Made by a program: the position numbers and the translations under genes
Shown: one piece after another, positions 50,680-59,793 of the stretch
How the letters are laid out: every line of letters starts with the position of its first letter
How positions within the stretch are numbered: position 1 is the stretch's first letter
Notes under the pieces: generated by a model
The model's database searches: none
The model's input: the letters and a program-made list of their open reading frames with translations, nothing else
What the model was told of the DNA's origin: nothing
Assembly: GCA_963711005.1 (NCBI GenBank)
Contig: CAVQCJ010000002.1
Span: 434,001 to 498,000 of the forward strand
Length of the DNA stretch: 64,000 nucleotides
Direction of reading: 5' to 3'
Origin: CAVQCJ01 sp963711005
GTDB lineage: Bacteria; Actinomycetota; Actinomycetes; Prado026

Positions 50680-53600
50680 TCAGGGGGCGACGTGCAGGAC
50701 GACCGTCCACATGGTGGCCTTGGCGCTCGAGGAGTCGGCGGTCGCGGTGAGCCCGGCGACCGGGCCGGTCGGCACCACGGCGTTGGTGTCGGTGAGCAGG
50801 GACGTCACCCGGCCGCTCGACGTACCGACGGACAGTGAGCGCTGGGTCTGCCCGGCCGGGACCGTCCAGGTCGTCGTCGCCGACGACTTGTCCGCCCAGT
50901 ACGACAGCACCCACGAGCCGGCCGACCCGACGGTCGCGCCCGGCGTCGTGTGCCCGGCCCGCGCGGTGGTCTCCCCCGCGGAGGCGAACGACGCGATCGG
51001 CGTGGTCGGGTCGACGCCCGAGTACGCGGCGATCACCAGGTCGACCTTGTTGACGGCCGCGTACGTCAGCGACAGCTGGGTCCCGGCGTCCGCGCCGGTG
51101 GCGACCTTCTCGTAGAGGCGGGTCCGGATGTCCGGGGCCCCCGAGGTCCGCTCGCCGACCAGGGTCCAGCCGGCCGGGTCGACGGTCGGCGCGGTGCCGT
51201 TGTTCGACGAGGCGAACAGCAGCATCACGTCGCCGGACTGGACCGCGGCCGGCACGGTGATCTTCTGGACGGCCGAGTTGGCCTGCGCCGACGCCGTCGC
51301 ACGGAACGCGATGTGCGAGGACGCCAGCGGCGCGACCGTGAGGTTGACGGTCTTCGTGGTCGGGGCGCCGTCGTCGTCGGTCACCGTCAACGCCACCGTG
51401 TACGTGCCCTGGGTGGCGAAGGTGTGGCTGGTCGAGGCGGTCGACGCCGTGCCGGTGTCGCCGAAGCTCCAGGCGTAGGACACGACCGTGCCGTCCGGGT
51501 CCGAAGAGGTGCTGCCGTCGAACGTGCACGACAGGCCGGTGCAGCTGCTGGTGAACGCGGCCACCGGCGGCTGGTTCGGCGGCGGCGGCGCGCCGTTCGG
51601 GGCGAGCACGAGCGTCCACATCGTCGCCTTGGCGCTCGCGGAGTCCGCGGTCGCGGTCACCCCGGCCGAAGCACCCGGGGCGACGCCCGCGTTGGTGTCG
51701 GCCAGCGCCGAGGTCAGGTGGCCGCTGCCGGTGCCGGCCGACTGGCCGCGCACGGTCAGCGTGCCGGGCACGGTCCACGTCGTGGTCGCCGTGGACTTGT
51801 CGGTCCAGTACGACAGCACCCAGGACCCGTTGACGGGCGCGCTCGCGCCCGGCGTCGCGTGACCGGTGCGCGAGGTCGTCTCGCCGGCCGACGCGAACAC
51901 CGCGACCGGGTTCGCCGGGTCGACGCCGGTGTAGGCACCCAGCTGCAGGTCGACCTTGTTCGACGCCGCGTACGTCACGGTGACCGTCGAGCCGGCGTCG
52001 GTGCCGGTCGCGACCTTGTCGTACAGGCGGGTGCGCAGGTCCGGCGAGCCGGAGGTCCGCTCGCCGAGGAAGGTCCACCCGGCCGGGTCGGCACTGACCG
52101 CGTTGTTCGAGTTCGACGTCGCGAACAGCACCATCACGTCGCCGGTCTGGACCGCCGCGGGCACGGTGACCTTGGCCGCGGCCGCGCTCACCGAGGCCTT
52201 GGCGCCGCCGCGGAAGCCGATCGCCGCCGGCGCGCTGTCCACGACCTGGACCTGCAGCGTCGTCGAGCCGGTCGCCGACGCGCTGTCGGTGACCGTCAGC
52301 TGGACCGGGAACGTCCCGCCCGCCGCGAACGTGTGCGTTGTGGTGCTGCCGGTCGCCGTCTGCCCGTCACCGAAGTTCCAGGCGTAGCCCGTGACGGTCC
52401 CGTCCGGGTCGAACGACGTGCTCGCGTCGAACGAGCAGGACAGCGCCGTGCACACCGGGCTGAAAGCGGCCACCGGCGGCAGGTTCGGCGGCGAGGCCGG
52501 ACTGACCTGGACCGTCGAGGTCGCGGTCGCGCCGCGGTTGTCGGTCACGGTGAGCGTGGCCGTGTACGTCCCACCGGTGGTGTACGGGTGGCTCATGGTC
52601 GCCGCGGCACCGTGCTGGCTGCCGTCGCCGAACGTCCAGTCGTAGGTCGCGATGTTGCCGTCCGGGTCGACCGAGGTGGAGCCGTCGAACGTGCACACGT
52701 TCACCGAGCAGGACGCCGTCGCCGTCGCGGTCGGCGGCACGTTCGGCGACAGTGCCGGGGTGCCGTTCCAGACGAAGTCGCCGCGGGCGCGCCAGTCCAT
52801 GGCGGAGTTCACCAGCGTGGCCGCGCCGGCGACGGTCCCCTCGGACAGCGTGCCGCCGCCGACCCCGTTCAGCTGGGCCGAGTACAGGTGCCCGTCGGAC
52901 TTGTCGGCGAAGTACAGGGTCGTGCCGGAGGCGAACATGCCGGCCACGCGGTTCGGCGACATCGCCGAGCCGTTGACCACGGTGTTCCGGATCGAGCCGA
53001 CGATCTGGCTCTCCGTGGTGAACCAGCGCCAGTACAGGTTGTTGTCGTTCGCGAGCGTGTAGTAGATCCGGCCGTTGAGGTACGCGATGCCGGTGATGTT
53101 CGGGAGGTCTGCGGTGAAGTTGCTCGCGAACAGGGTGACGTTCGCGGACGGGCCGAACGTCGTCCCGTCGAAGCTGCGCGCGCGCAAGGTGCTGTCGGCC
53201 CAGCCCGAGTACAGGGTGCCGTCGACGAAGAACGAGCCGCGCGACTGACCCCAGGTCTCGGTCGACGGGATCGTCGAGGGGTTGGTCGGCGTCGCCGAGG
53301 TCCCGTTCACGAACTGGCGGCGCACCACGTCAGCCCCGACCCCCGGGCCGGGCGTCACGTCGTTGTTGATGATCTCGATGCCGTTGACCAGCGGGTTCTC
53401 GACCTGGTGCACGAACGTGAGGTCCACCGAGCCGTCGCTGGTCCTGGTGAAGGACATCATGTGCGCGACGTTCTGCCCGTAGGTCTTCGCCAGGTCGATG
53501 TTCGAGGCCACGGTGCTGCCGTCGATCTGCACGCTGAAGATGCGCTGGTTCGGGTTCTGGGTGCAGGTGCACCGGTTCGCCATGTACAGCCGAACGGTGA

Positions 53601-55242
53601 CGTGCGTGCCGGCCGGCACCGGGAAGTGCCACTGCATCTCCGGGCTGGCGCTGCCGTCCCAGCGCTCGCTGTCGAACAGCGCGAGCGGAGCGCGGTCCGT
53701 GGCGCTGCTCGGGATCGTCGAGTCGGGGGTTGCGGACGGGCTGTAGGTCGCGACGGACGACCCGGTGTTGCGCAGCGCGCTCGGGTCGGTCTGGTCGGCC
53801 GCCCAGTCCGGGCCGTCGTCGACCGAGGCGATCGCCGGGCCGGCCGCGTTCACGCGGTACAGGACGCTCGGGTCGGTGCCGGCCGTCGGGCTGCCCAGCA
53901 GGTAGACGTCGTTGGGAAGCGTGCCCACGACGTGCGGCGGCATCGGGGAGCCGCCGACCAGTGGGAACAACGCGATCCGGTAGCGGTTCTCCCCGCCGAT
54001 CAGGGTGGTGTCGCTGCCGACCCACAGGCCCTGCGAGGTGGCCAGCATGTCGAACACACCGACACCGCGCTCGCGGCCGGGGTTCCAGGACAGCGGCAGG
54101 CCGGTGGCGGGGTCGAGCGCGGCGATGCCCTCGCGCGGGACCGCGCCCGGGCCGGCCGCGTCGCCCGCGAGCGGGTTGTTCGCCCAGCGAAAGTGACCAC
54201 CCACGTACACCGCGGTGCCGCTGATCGCGACGGCGTACGTCGTGTCGCCGCCGGTGACGTTGCGCCACACCGGCACCTGGGCGGGGTTCTCGTTCGTCAG
54301 GTCCCAGCGGGTCTGGGTGTCGCACGGGCTGGTCTGGCCGCCGTAGGCACCCGTGGTCGAGACGACCGCGTAGGTGCCGTCGGGGGAGATGTCCAGGTCG
54401 CGCATGTACGTGTCGAACGAGTGCGAGCAGCCCGGCGCGAAGAACGTCGTCGACCAGGTCGAGACGACGGAGGCCGCCCCCGAGGTGTTGAGCAGGACCA
54501 GCAGGTCACGGTCGAGGCCGTCGACCGTGGAGAAGTTGCCGATGGCCATGACCCGGTTGCCGTCGGGCGTCGCGTCGATCTTCGTGACCGCGAGGACACC
54601 GCCGTTGTGCGGGCCGGCGAAGGTGTGCTGCATGAACGAGGTCAGCTTGCCGGTGGTCGGGTCCAGCGACGCCAGCTGGCCGCGCGCGACCCCGCCGACG
54701 GTGGTGAACTGGCCGGCGATGATCAGCTGCCCGCGCACCAGCCGGATGTCCTGCACGTTCGAGTTCGGGATCGCGGCCTTGAACCCGGGCACCACGGCGC
54801 CGGTCGTGACGTCGAGCCGCGTCAGCTTGCGCGTGGTCACACCGTTGACTGTGTTGAAGTAGCCGCCCACGTACACCGACGTCCCGTCGCCGGACGGGAT
54901 GATCGCCTGCACCGAGTTGTCCAGCGTCGGGTGGAACGTCGAGCTGATGATGCCGGTCGTCGCGTCGAACGCCACGATGTACGGCTGGCTGATCACCGGG
55001 GCGCCCACGGTGTTCTGCTGCTCCTGCGTGAACGTGCCGCCGAGCACCATCGTGCTGCCGACCTGCGCGATCGCGTCGACCTCGCCGTCGAGGACGTTGG
55101 GAGTCCAGTTCGCGGGGTCTGCCGTCACGATCGTCGACTGCGGGGTCTGCACCGCCCAGGCGGCCCCCGCACCCATCCCCACCGCAGTGGTCACGAACGT
55201 CGCCATCGCCGCGGCCACAGCCGCGAAGCGCCGGATGCTCAA
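50680..55242 (-). CDS. Secreted multidomain propeller/malectin/PKD protein
   Basis: The start is taken at TTG 55242, with GGAGGA four bases upstream, giving a clean signal peptide (MSIRRFAAVAAAM, cleavage near AWAVQT) and 1520 residues. First comes a beta-propeller region (about 35-420) with repeats such as VYVGGYFNTVNG, IIAGQFTTVGG and VYVGGHFRWANN. A malectin-like carbohydrate-binding domain follows (about 480-630), then a second propeller-like part (about 640-820) and two PKD domains (834-1005; DWTFGDG and AWNFGDG). Then come a ~205-residue domain A (1009-1214), a third PKD (about 1222-1308) and domain B (1312-1520), a near duplicate of A. No anchor is seen, so it is secreted and may bind the polysaccharide made by the upstream cluster. 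Confidence 0.9.
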   Translation of the reverse strand: MSIRRFAAVAAAMATFVTTAVGMGAGAAWAVQTPQSTIVTADPANWTPNVLDGEVDAIAQVGSTMVLGGTFTQEQQNTVGAPVISQPYIVAFDATTGIISSTFHPTLDNSVQAIIPSGDGTSVYVGGYFNTVNGVTTRKLTRLDVTTGAVVPGFKAAIPNSNVQDIRLVRGQLIIAGQFTTVGGVARGQLASLDPTTGKLTSFMQHTFAGPHNGGVLAVTKIDATPDGNRVMAIGNFSTVDGLDRDLLVLLNTSGAASVVSTWSTTFFAPGCSHSFDTYMRDLDISPDGTYAVVSTTGAYGGQTSPCDTQTRWDLTNENPAQVPVWRNVTGGDTTYAVAISGTAVYVGGHFRWANNPLAGDAAGPGAVPREGIAALDPATGLPLSWNPGRERGVGVFDMLATSQGLWVGSDTTLIGGENRYRIALFPLVGGSPMPPHVVGTLPNDVYLLGSPTAGTDPSVLYRVNAAGPAIASVDDGPDWAADQTDPSALRNTGSSVATYSPSATPDSTIPSSATDRAPLALFDSERWDGSASPEMQWHFPVPAGTHVTVRLYMANRCTCTQNPNQRIFSVQIDGSTVASNIDLAKTYGQNVAHMMSFTRTSDGSVDLTFVHQVENPLVNGIEIINNDVTPGPGVGADVVRRQFVNGTSATPTNPSTIPSTETWGQSRGSFFVDGTLYSGWADSTLRARSFDGTTFGPSANVTLFASNFTADLPNITGIAYLNGRIYYTLANDNNLYWRWFTTESQIVGSIRNTVVNGSAMSPNRVAGMFASGTTLYFADKSDGHLYSAQLNGVGGGTLSEGTVAGAATLVNSAMDWRARGDFVWNGTPALSPNVPPTATATASCSVNVCTFDGSTSVDPDGNIATYDWTFGDGSQHGAAATMSHPYTTGGTYTATLTVTDNRGATATSTVQVSPASPPNLPPVAAFSPVCTALSCSFDASTSFDPDGTVTGYAWNFGDGQTATGSTTTHTFAAGGTFPVQLTVTDSASATGSTTLQVQVVDSAPAAIGFRGGAKASVSAAAAKVTVPAAVQTGDVMVLFATSNSNNAVSADPAGWTFLGERTSGSPDLRTRLYDKVATGTDAGSTVTVTYAASNKVDLQLGAYTGVDPANPVAVFASAGETTSRTGHATPGASAPVNGSWVLSYWTDKSTATTTWTVPGTLTVRGQSAGTGSGHLTSALADTNAGVAPGASAGVTATADSASAKATMWTLVLAPNGAPPPPNQPPVAAFTSSCTGLSCTFDGSTSSDPDGTVVSYAWSFGDTGTASTASTSHTFATQGTYTVALTVTDDDGAPTTKTVNLTVAPLASSHIAFRATASAQANSAVQKITVPAAVQSGDVMLLFASSNNGTAPTVDPAGWTLVGERTSGAPDIRTRLYEKVATGADAGTQLSLTYAAVNKVDLVIAAYSGVDPTTPIASFASAGETTARAGHTTPGATVGSAGSWVLSYWADKSSATTTWTVPAGQTQRSLSVGTSSGRVTSLLTDTNAVVPTGPVAGLTATADSSSAKATMWTVVLHVAP

Positions 55243-55502
55243 TGTGTCCTCCACGCCGAGCACACGCCCGTGGCCCGTGGCACCGGCCCGGTCCCCCTCC
55301 CCAGGGTCACCGCGGCCTCGCCTGTCCGGGTCGTCCGTGTGCTGTCCCGAAGCGCCCGCCCTCGCACGCGCCAGTGGTCATCATCACCCGGTGTGGAAAA
55401 CGGTGGCCACCAGTCGTGACGCATTGCGACCGAGCGGTGTGCCGGACTGTCCGAACGGCCGATACGGGTCAGGCTCGACTCTGACGGTGCGTGACCCGAT
55501 CG
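55243..55502. other. Intergenic region upstream of the PKD protein gene
   Basis: The 260 bases hold no gene I can support. A small hairpin GTCAG/CTGAC (55468-55485) lies just after the sulfotransferase stop and could end its operon. GGAGGA and the TTG start of the next gene are at its other end. It has no clear -35/-10 pair. The bases near 55380-55420 are less GC-rich than the flanks. Confidence 0.5.
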
Positions 55503-56309
55503 CTACGACAGGTGCGCCGGTTCCCAGGGACGGAGTACGTCCAGGTCCTCGAGGTCGTAACCGTACGCAGCCGCACGCGGGCCGTAGTCCCGGACCAGCG
55601 AACGACGCAACGAGCGCCGCCACGGCCTGCGGTCCTCGGCCAGCGCGGCCCACCGGGCGGCGTACGCGTCGCTGCGGCCGGCCTGCCAGGCGGAGGCGTC
55701 CACCGGGCCGTCGAGCTCGAGGAACCGGCCGATCGCGTCGAGCTCACCCACCGGGTCGCGCACCAGCTCCTCGTACCGCACGACGTGGACCGCGCGCAGC
55801 GACGGCAGGTCCGCGAGGAACGTGTCGTGGGCGGCGAACCAGTTGGCCATCGGCGTGCGCAGGCTCCGGCCGCGCAGCCACTTGTCCGTGCCGAGCGAGA
55901 CGACCACCGGGTGCCGGACGATCATCACGAACCGCGCCTGCGGGAACAGCCCCTGCAGGAACCGGCTCATCACCAGGTTCGGCGGCGACTTCTCCACCAG
56001 CACCGGGCGGTCCAGGTCCCAGTGCGGCGACCAGGCAGCCGCGAGCCGGCGGGCGCTGTCCTGAGTGGCCAGCGGGGAGTCCTCGGTCAGGTGCGAGCGC
56101 GGGTCCAGCGCGAAGCGGCCCGCGCCGCCGTACGCCCGGGCCGGCGGGTAGACGTCCTGCAGGTGCTGGCCCTCGTCCTCGGTGGCGGACGTGCCGCTGA
56201 ACCCGGCGACCTGCGGGTGGCCGGCCAGCACCCTGGTCAGCGGGGTGGTCCCGCTGCGGTGGGTCCCCCCGACGAAGACCAGGCGGTGGTCGGCGAGCGG
56301 TGCGCTCAC
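55503..56309 (-). CDS. Sulfotransferase family protein
   Basis: The 268-residue protein has the 5'-phosphosulfate-binding loop GGTHRSGTT near the N-terminus (residues 14-22) and the 3'-phosphate segment RFVMIVRHPVVVSLG, with an Arg and Ser typical of PAPS-dependent sulfotransferases. It is cytoplasmic, with no signal peptide. The GTG start overlaps the GH26-like stop by GTGA, so it is translated with that gene. It is one of two sulfotransferases in this cluster, about 34 residues different in length and only distantly similar. The acceptor is probably a glycan or lipid intermediate. Confidence 0.85.
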   Translation of the reverse strand: MSAPLADHRLVFVGGTHRSGTTPLTRVLAGHPQVAGFSGTSATEDEGQHLQDVYPPARAYGGAGRFALDPRSHLTEDSPLATQDSARRLAAAWSPHWDLDRPVLVEKSPPNLVMSRFLQGLFPQARFVMIVRHPVVVSLGTDKWLRGRSLRTPMANWFAAHDTFLADLPSLRAVHVVRYEELVRDPVGELDAIGRFLELDGPVDASAWQAGRSDAYAARWAALAEDRRPWRRSLRRSLVRDYGPRAAAYGYDLEDLDVLRPWEPAHLS

Positions 56310-57334
56310 CCGCCGCCGCCCTGACCCGTGTTGAAGTACGCCTGCTTGGCCATGGCCGTGAACGCGTGCCAGGGGTCGGTCCCCGGGACCAGGCTGAAGT
56401 CGCGGTCGCGGCCGCCGTCCTGGTGCCGGGCGTCGTAGTACACGACGCCCTTCACCTGCGGGTGCGCCCTGACGAACGCAGCAGTCCCGTTCATCCAGGC
56501 CAGCCGCTGCCCGGGCTCCGCGTCCTCCGCCCCGTACTCGCCGATCAGCACCGGCTTGTCATGGCTGGCGGCCCAGGCCAGGAACTCCGCGGACACCTGC
56601 GCGAAGCTGAGGTAGTCCGGCCCCGGGTAGACGTCGGTGCACAGCCACTCGACCTGGTCGTCCCCGGGGTAGTAGGCGGGACCGCCGGTCGCCTGGAAGT
56701 CGGTGGCGATGGGGCACCACACCCAGGCCGCGTTGGTGGCGCCGACCTCGGTGAAGATCTTCCGGATGTGCTTCCACGCGGCGACGTAGTCGGCCGCGCT
56801 CCACACACTGCCGGCCAGGTTCGGGCGGTTCATCTCCCAGCGCCAGCGCAGCAGGATCGGCGCGCCCAGCGCCTTGACCTCCTCGGCCCGGGCCTTGATC
56901 TGCTCGTCGTAGCGCCCGGTCACGATCACCCGGGTGTCGGCCCCGGACCACGACAGCAGCAGCGTGCGGCCCTGGGCGACGAAGTTCTTGTCCGCGTCGC
57001 TGGGGAAGTCGTCCTCCCACTGGTGGTAGACCTGCACGACGTCCAGCGAACGACCCAGGCTCCTCTCGAACTTCGCGACCGCGGCGACCTGGCCGCTCTG
57101 CGTCGGCACCTCGGGCTTGACCCACGCGCCGACCCACGCACCGCTGGACGGAGGCTGCGGCCCACGGGCCGGCGGCGCGGACGGCCCGCTCGCCGTCGGC
57201 ACGCTCACGGTCGGCACCGGAGCCCCTGCGTCCGGGCTGGCCCCGCCGTAGGTACCGACGAGCAGCGCGTACGCGAGGCCGATCATCGCGAGCGCGGTGG
57301 CGAAGACCAGCCAGCGCCCCCGTCGGCTCAGCAC
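56306..57334 (-). CDS. GH26-like membrane-anchored glycosidase
   Basis: This 342-residue protein starts at GTG 57334 (GAGGAG Shine-Dalgarno sequence) with a short basic start, a membrane helix (WLVFATALAMIGLAYALLVG) and a Ser/Pro-rich linker. The catalytic domain follows: ILLRWRWEMNRPNL with the acid/base Glu, YYPGDDQVEWLCTDVYPG, and LIGEYGAED with the nucleophile Glu. The helix makes it a type II membrane protein or uncleaved signal. It is related to the secreted enzyme at 18053. In this cluster it could trim or release the surface glycan. It lies between the flippase and a sulfotransferase. Confidence 0.82.
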   Translation of the reverse strand: MLSRRGRWLVFATALAMIGLAYALLVGTYGGASPDAGAPVPTVSVPTASGPSAPPARGPQPPSSGAWVGAWVKPEVPTQSGQVAAVAKFERSLGRSLDVVQVYHQWEDDFPSDADKNFVAQGRTLLLSWSGADTRVIVTGRYDEQIKARAEEVKALGAPILLRWRWEMNRPNLAGSVWSAADYVAAWKHIRKIFTEVGATNAAWVWCPIATDFQATGGPAYYPGDDQVEWLCTDVYPGPDYLSFAQVSAEFLAWAASHDKPVLIGEYGAEDAEPGQRLAWMNGTAAFVRAHPQVKGVVYYDARHQDGGRDRDFSLVPGTDPWHAFTAMAKQAYFNTGQGGGG

Positions 57335-57344
57335 GTCGGCCTCC

Positions 57345-58919
57345 TCATCGCGCGGCCCCGGCGTGCGCACCGCGGCGGCGCCGCTTCGTCGCCCGGACGA
57401 GCGCGTCCAGCTCGAAGACATCCTTCAGCCGCCAGGACGTGGCAGCGTACCCGGCGAAGCCCACGACGACGGCGCCGGCCAGCACCGGGCCGCTGGTCCC
57501 GAACGCCAGCCCGGTCACGAACGGCAGCACACCGAGCCAGGAGCCGGCGACGAGCATGGCCAGAAGCGTGCCGCGGCCGAACGGGTGCAGCCGCATCGAC
57601 ACCGCGAGCTGGGTGAGCGGGAGGACGTTGTTGACGACGATGCCGGCGGCCCAGCCGATGGCCGCGCCGAGGATGCCCAGGTGGGTGCTCGTCAGCAGGT
57701 AGTAGCTGAGGCTGATGTTCACGACCAGAGCGATCGTGGCGTTCATGAGCGTCCACGTGGTCTTGCCGGCCATCGCCAGCACGGCGTCGACCATGCCCGA
57801 CGCCGTCGCGAACAGCATCGCGCCGGCGAGCACCACGAGCACGGCCGTGCCGGAGTTGTACCCGTGCCCGAAGATCAGCGGGATCTGCCGGGAGAACACC
57901 GCGAGCAGCAGGTAGACCGGCCAGCACAGCAGCACCAGCCAGCAGGTCGACACCTGGTAGATGTGCAACGCGCCGTCGTGGTCCTCCTTGACCATGAGCG
58001 CGCCGATCTGCGGCTGCACCGCGGCGGTGATCGCCTGCGAGCCGAGCTGGCCGAAGACCAGGAAGCGGGTGACCGCCGCGTACACGGCGGCATGCGCGGG
58101 CCCGAGCACCGCCGACACCAGCACGATCCCGAGCCGCTGCAGCGCGATCTGCACGATGCTCTGCATCGCCCTCGGGGTGGTGAACCGCCAGAACTCCACC
58201 CACGGCGTCGGGGACTGGCCGCGGCCGATCCCGGCCCGGCGCTCGGCGCGGGCCACCAGCCGGTACGTCCAGACCAGCGCGACCGTCCCGCTGGCGGCGT
58301 ACGGCAGCGCCCAGGCCAGGCTGAGCCAGCCGGCCGCGAACGCGCCGACGGCCGCGCCGAGCGCGATCGCCACCAGGGTGAACACGACCTGCAGGACCGG
58401 GCGGCCCATCCGCTCCACCACGACCAGCGGCTTCATGCTGCCGAACGCGCGGGTGGCGTACAGCAGCGAGTCCGAGATGGCCGCGATCGGGATCAGCAGG
58501 GCGAGCAGCCGGATCGAGACCAGCGCCGGCTCCTGGTGCGAGCCGGCCATCCAGTGCGCGAGCGGGCTGCCGAACGCGAGCAGCAGCAGGCTCAGCAGGA
58601 TCGAGCCGATGACCACCGGCACCAGACCCGCGCGCAGGATCGCCCGCAGGGTACCGACCTTGTCGAGCGTCCTGGCCCGGACCAGGAAGTACATCAGCCC
58701 GGTCGGGCAGCCCAGCCGCGCCGCGGTCTCCGCGATCAGGAACAGCGAGGTGGCGGCGAAGACCACTCCGGCGGTGACCCGCCCGGCCGCGTGGATGACG
58801 ACGAGCACGAGCACGAGGTTGAGCACCGCCGAGACGCCGGCGCCCACCAGCGCCAGCAGCCCGTCGCGGGCGAGCCGGTCGATCCGCTCGCCGGAGGCCG
58901 CCGTGGTGTCGACACTCAC
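57345..58919 (-). CDS. Wzx-like polysaccharide flippase
   Basis: This 524-residue protein has about 12-14 membrane helices and fits the MOP/polysaccharide-export flippase family. Typical wording is GVSAVLNLVLVLVVIHAAG, LFLIAETAARLGCPTGLMYF and the late AAIGWAAGIVVNNVLPLTQL. It should move lipid-linked sugar units across the membrane for assembly. The GTG start (58919) overlaps the stop of the upstream sulfotransferase gene (GTGA). A longer N-terminus (start 58949) is possible but less likely. It is followed after 10 bases by the GH26-like gene. Confidence 0.88.
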   Translation of the reverse strand: MSVDTTAASGERIDRLARDGLLALVGAGVSAVLNLVLVLVVIHAAGRVTAGVVFAATSLFLIAETAARLGCPTGLMYFLVRARTLDKVGTLRAILRAGLVPVVIGSILLSLLLLAFGSPLAHWMAGSHQEPALVSIRLLALLIPIAAISDSLLYATRAFGSMKPLVVVERMGRPVLQVVFTLVAIALGAAVGAFAAGWLSLAWALPYAASGTVALVWTYRLVARAERRAGIGRGQSPTPWVEFWRFTTPRAMQSIVQIALQRLGIVLVSAVLGPAHAAVYAAVTRFLVFGQLGSQAITAAVQPQIGALMVKEDHDGALHIYQVSTCWLVLLCWPVYLLLAVFSRQIPLIFGHGYNSGTAVLVVLAGAMLFATASGMVDAVLAMAGKTTWTLMNATIALVVNISLSYYLLTSTHLGILGAAIGWAAGIVVNNVLPLTQLAVSMRLHPFGRGTLLAMLVAGSWLGVLPFVTGLAFGTSGPVLAGAVVVGFAGYAATSWRLKDVFELDALVRATKRRRRGAHAGAAR

Positions 58920-59791
58920 GCGCGCCACCCCGGCCGGCGGCCCAGCCACGCCTCCAACCGCTCGTCGTAGGGGCGGAAGTGCTCGTCCAGCCGCGCTGCG
59001 AGCCCGGGGTCCATCGGCGACCGCGGGCGGGCGTTGTGCTGCTCGAACACGGCGCCGTCGAACTCCGGGAGCCCGAGGAAGTCCAGCACCGCGCCGTACG
59101 CGTCCGCCGGGCGCTCGAAGAACTCCTGGCTGTCCACGACGTGCACCCGGTCGCGGCCGAACAGCTCGGCGAGCCGCTCGAGCTGGTCCACGTACTGCCC
59201 GCGGGTCAGGTACGCGTTGTGCTGCAGGTGGAAGCTGTCGTACGCGGGGTCGGCCCGCATCCGCGCCGCTTCGCCGGCGATCCGCTCCGGCTCGAGCTCC
59301 AGCGCACGCTCGAACGTCTCGGTCTCGAAGCCCCGCGCCTTCTCGTGCGTGTACGCGGAGATCGCGCGCTCGACCGGGTCTCGGACCAGGACGACCAGCC
59401 GGACGCCCGGCAGGTCGGCGGCGATCCGGTCGGCCGCCAGCGGGTGGAACATGTAGTACGGGCTCGACTCGCCGGTGATCGGAACCACGCCGACGCGGCC
59501 CTCGACCCGGCCGGCGGACACCCGCAGCGGGAAGTGGCTGCGGTACCAGGCCGGCCCGCGGTCGTAGTTCTTGTCGAAGTAGTGGATGCCCTTCTGCAGC
59601 GCCGGGGCGAGCACGGCCGGGTGCTGGCGCAGCGTCTTGAACATCGATGTCGTGCCGCAGCGCTGCGCGCCGACGATGAGGAACGCCGGTCGCATGCGCG
59701 ACGACGCGGTGGCCCGCCCGGCGGCCCGGCTGGCGACCCGCGCCCCCTTCAACAGCTGCCCGCGGACCCCGGTCAACCCTGCGCCACCCAC
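58916..59791 (-). CDS. Sulfotransferase
   Basis: The 291-residue protein has the PAPS-binding loop GAQRCGTTSMFKTL (about 31-44) and the 3'-phosphate region LVVLVRDPVERAISAY, where RDPVERAISAY is the classical sulfotransferase motif. The end is typical of bacterial carbohydrate/N-sulfotransferases. GTG 59791 has GAAGGAG eight bases upstream. It is the second of two sulfotransferases in the cluster, placed between the APH-like kinase and the flippase, and probably acts on the repeat unit before or during export. The stop overlaps the flippase start. Confidence 0.9.
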   Translation of the reverse strand: MGGAGLTGVRGQLLKGARVASRAAGRATASSRMRPAFLIVGAQRCGTTSMFKTLRQHPAVLAPALQKGIHYFDKNYDRGPAWYRSHFPLRVSAGRVEGRVGVVPITGESSPYYMFHPLAADRIAADLPGVRLVVLVRDPVERAISAYTHEKARGFETETFERALELEPERIAGEAARMRADPAYDSFHLQHNAYLTRGQYVDQLERLAELFGRDRVHVVDSQEFFERPADAYGAVLDFLGLPEFDGAVFEQHNARPRSPMDPGLAARLDEHFRPYDERLEAWLGRRPGWRA

Positions 59792-59793
59792 GG

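Noticed and set aside
47275..55419. Two open frames of more than 1100 residues on the plus strand over mfd and the PKD gene
   Set aside because: Both are shadows of strong minus-strand genes; low-complexity Arg/Val/Gly composition and no motifs.
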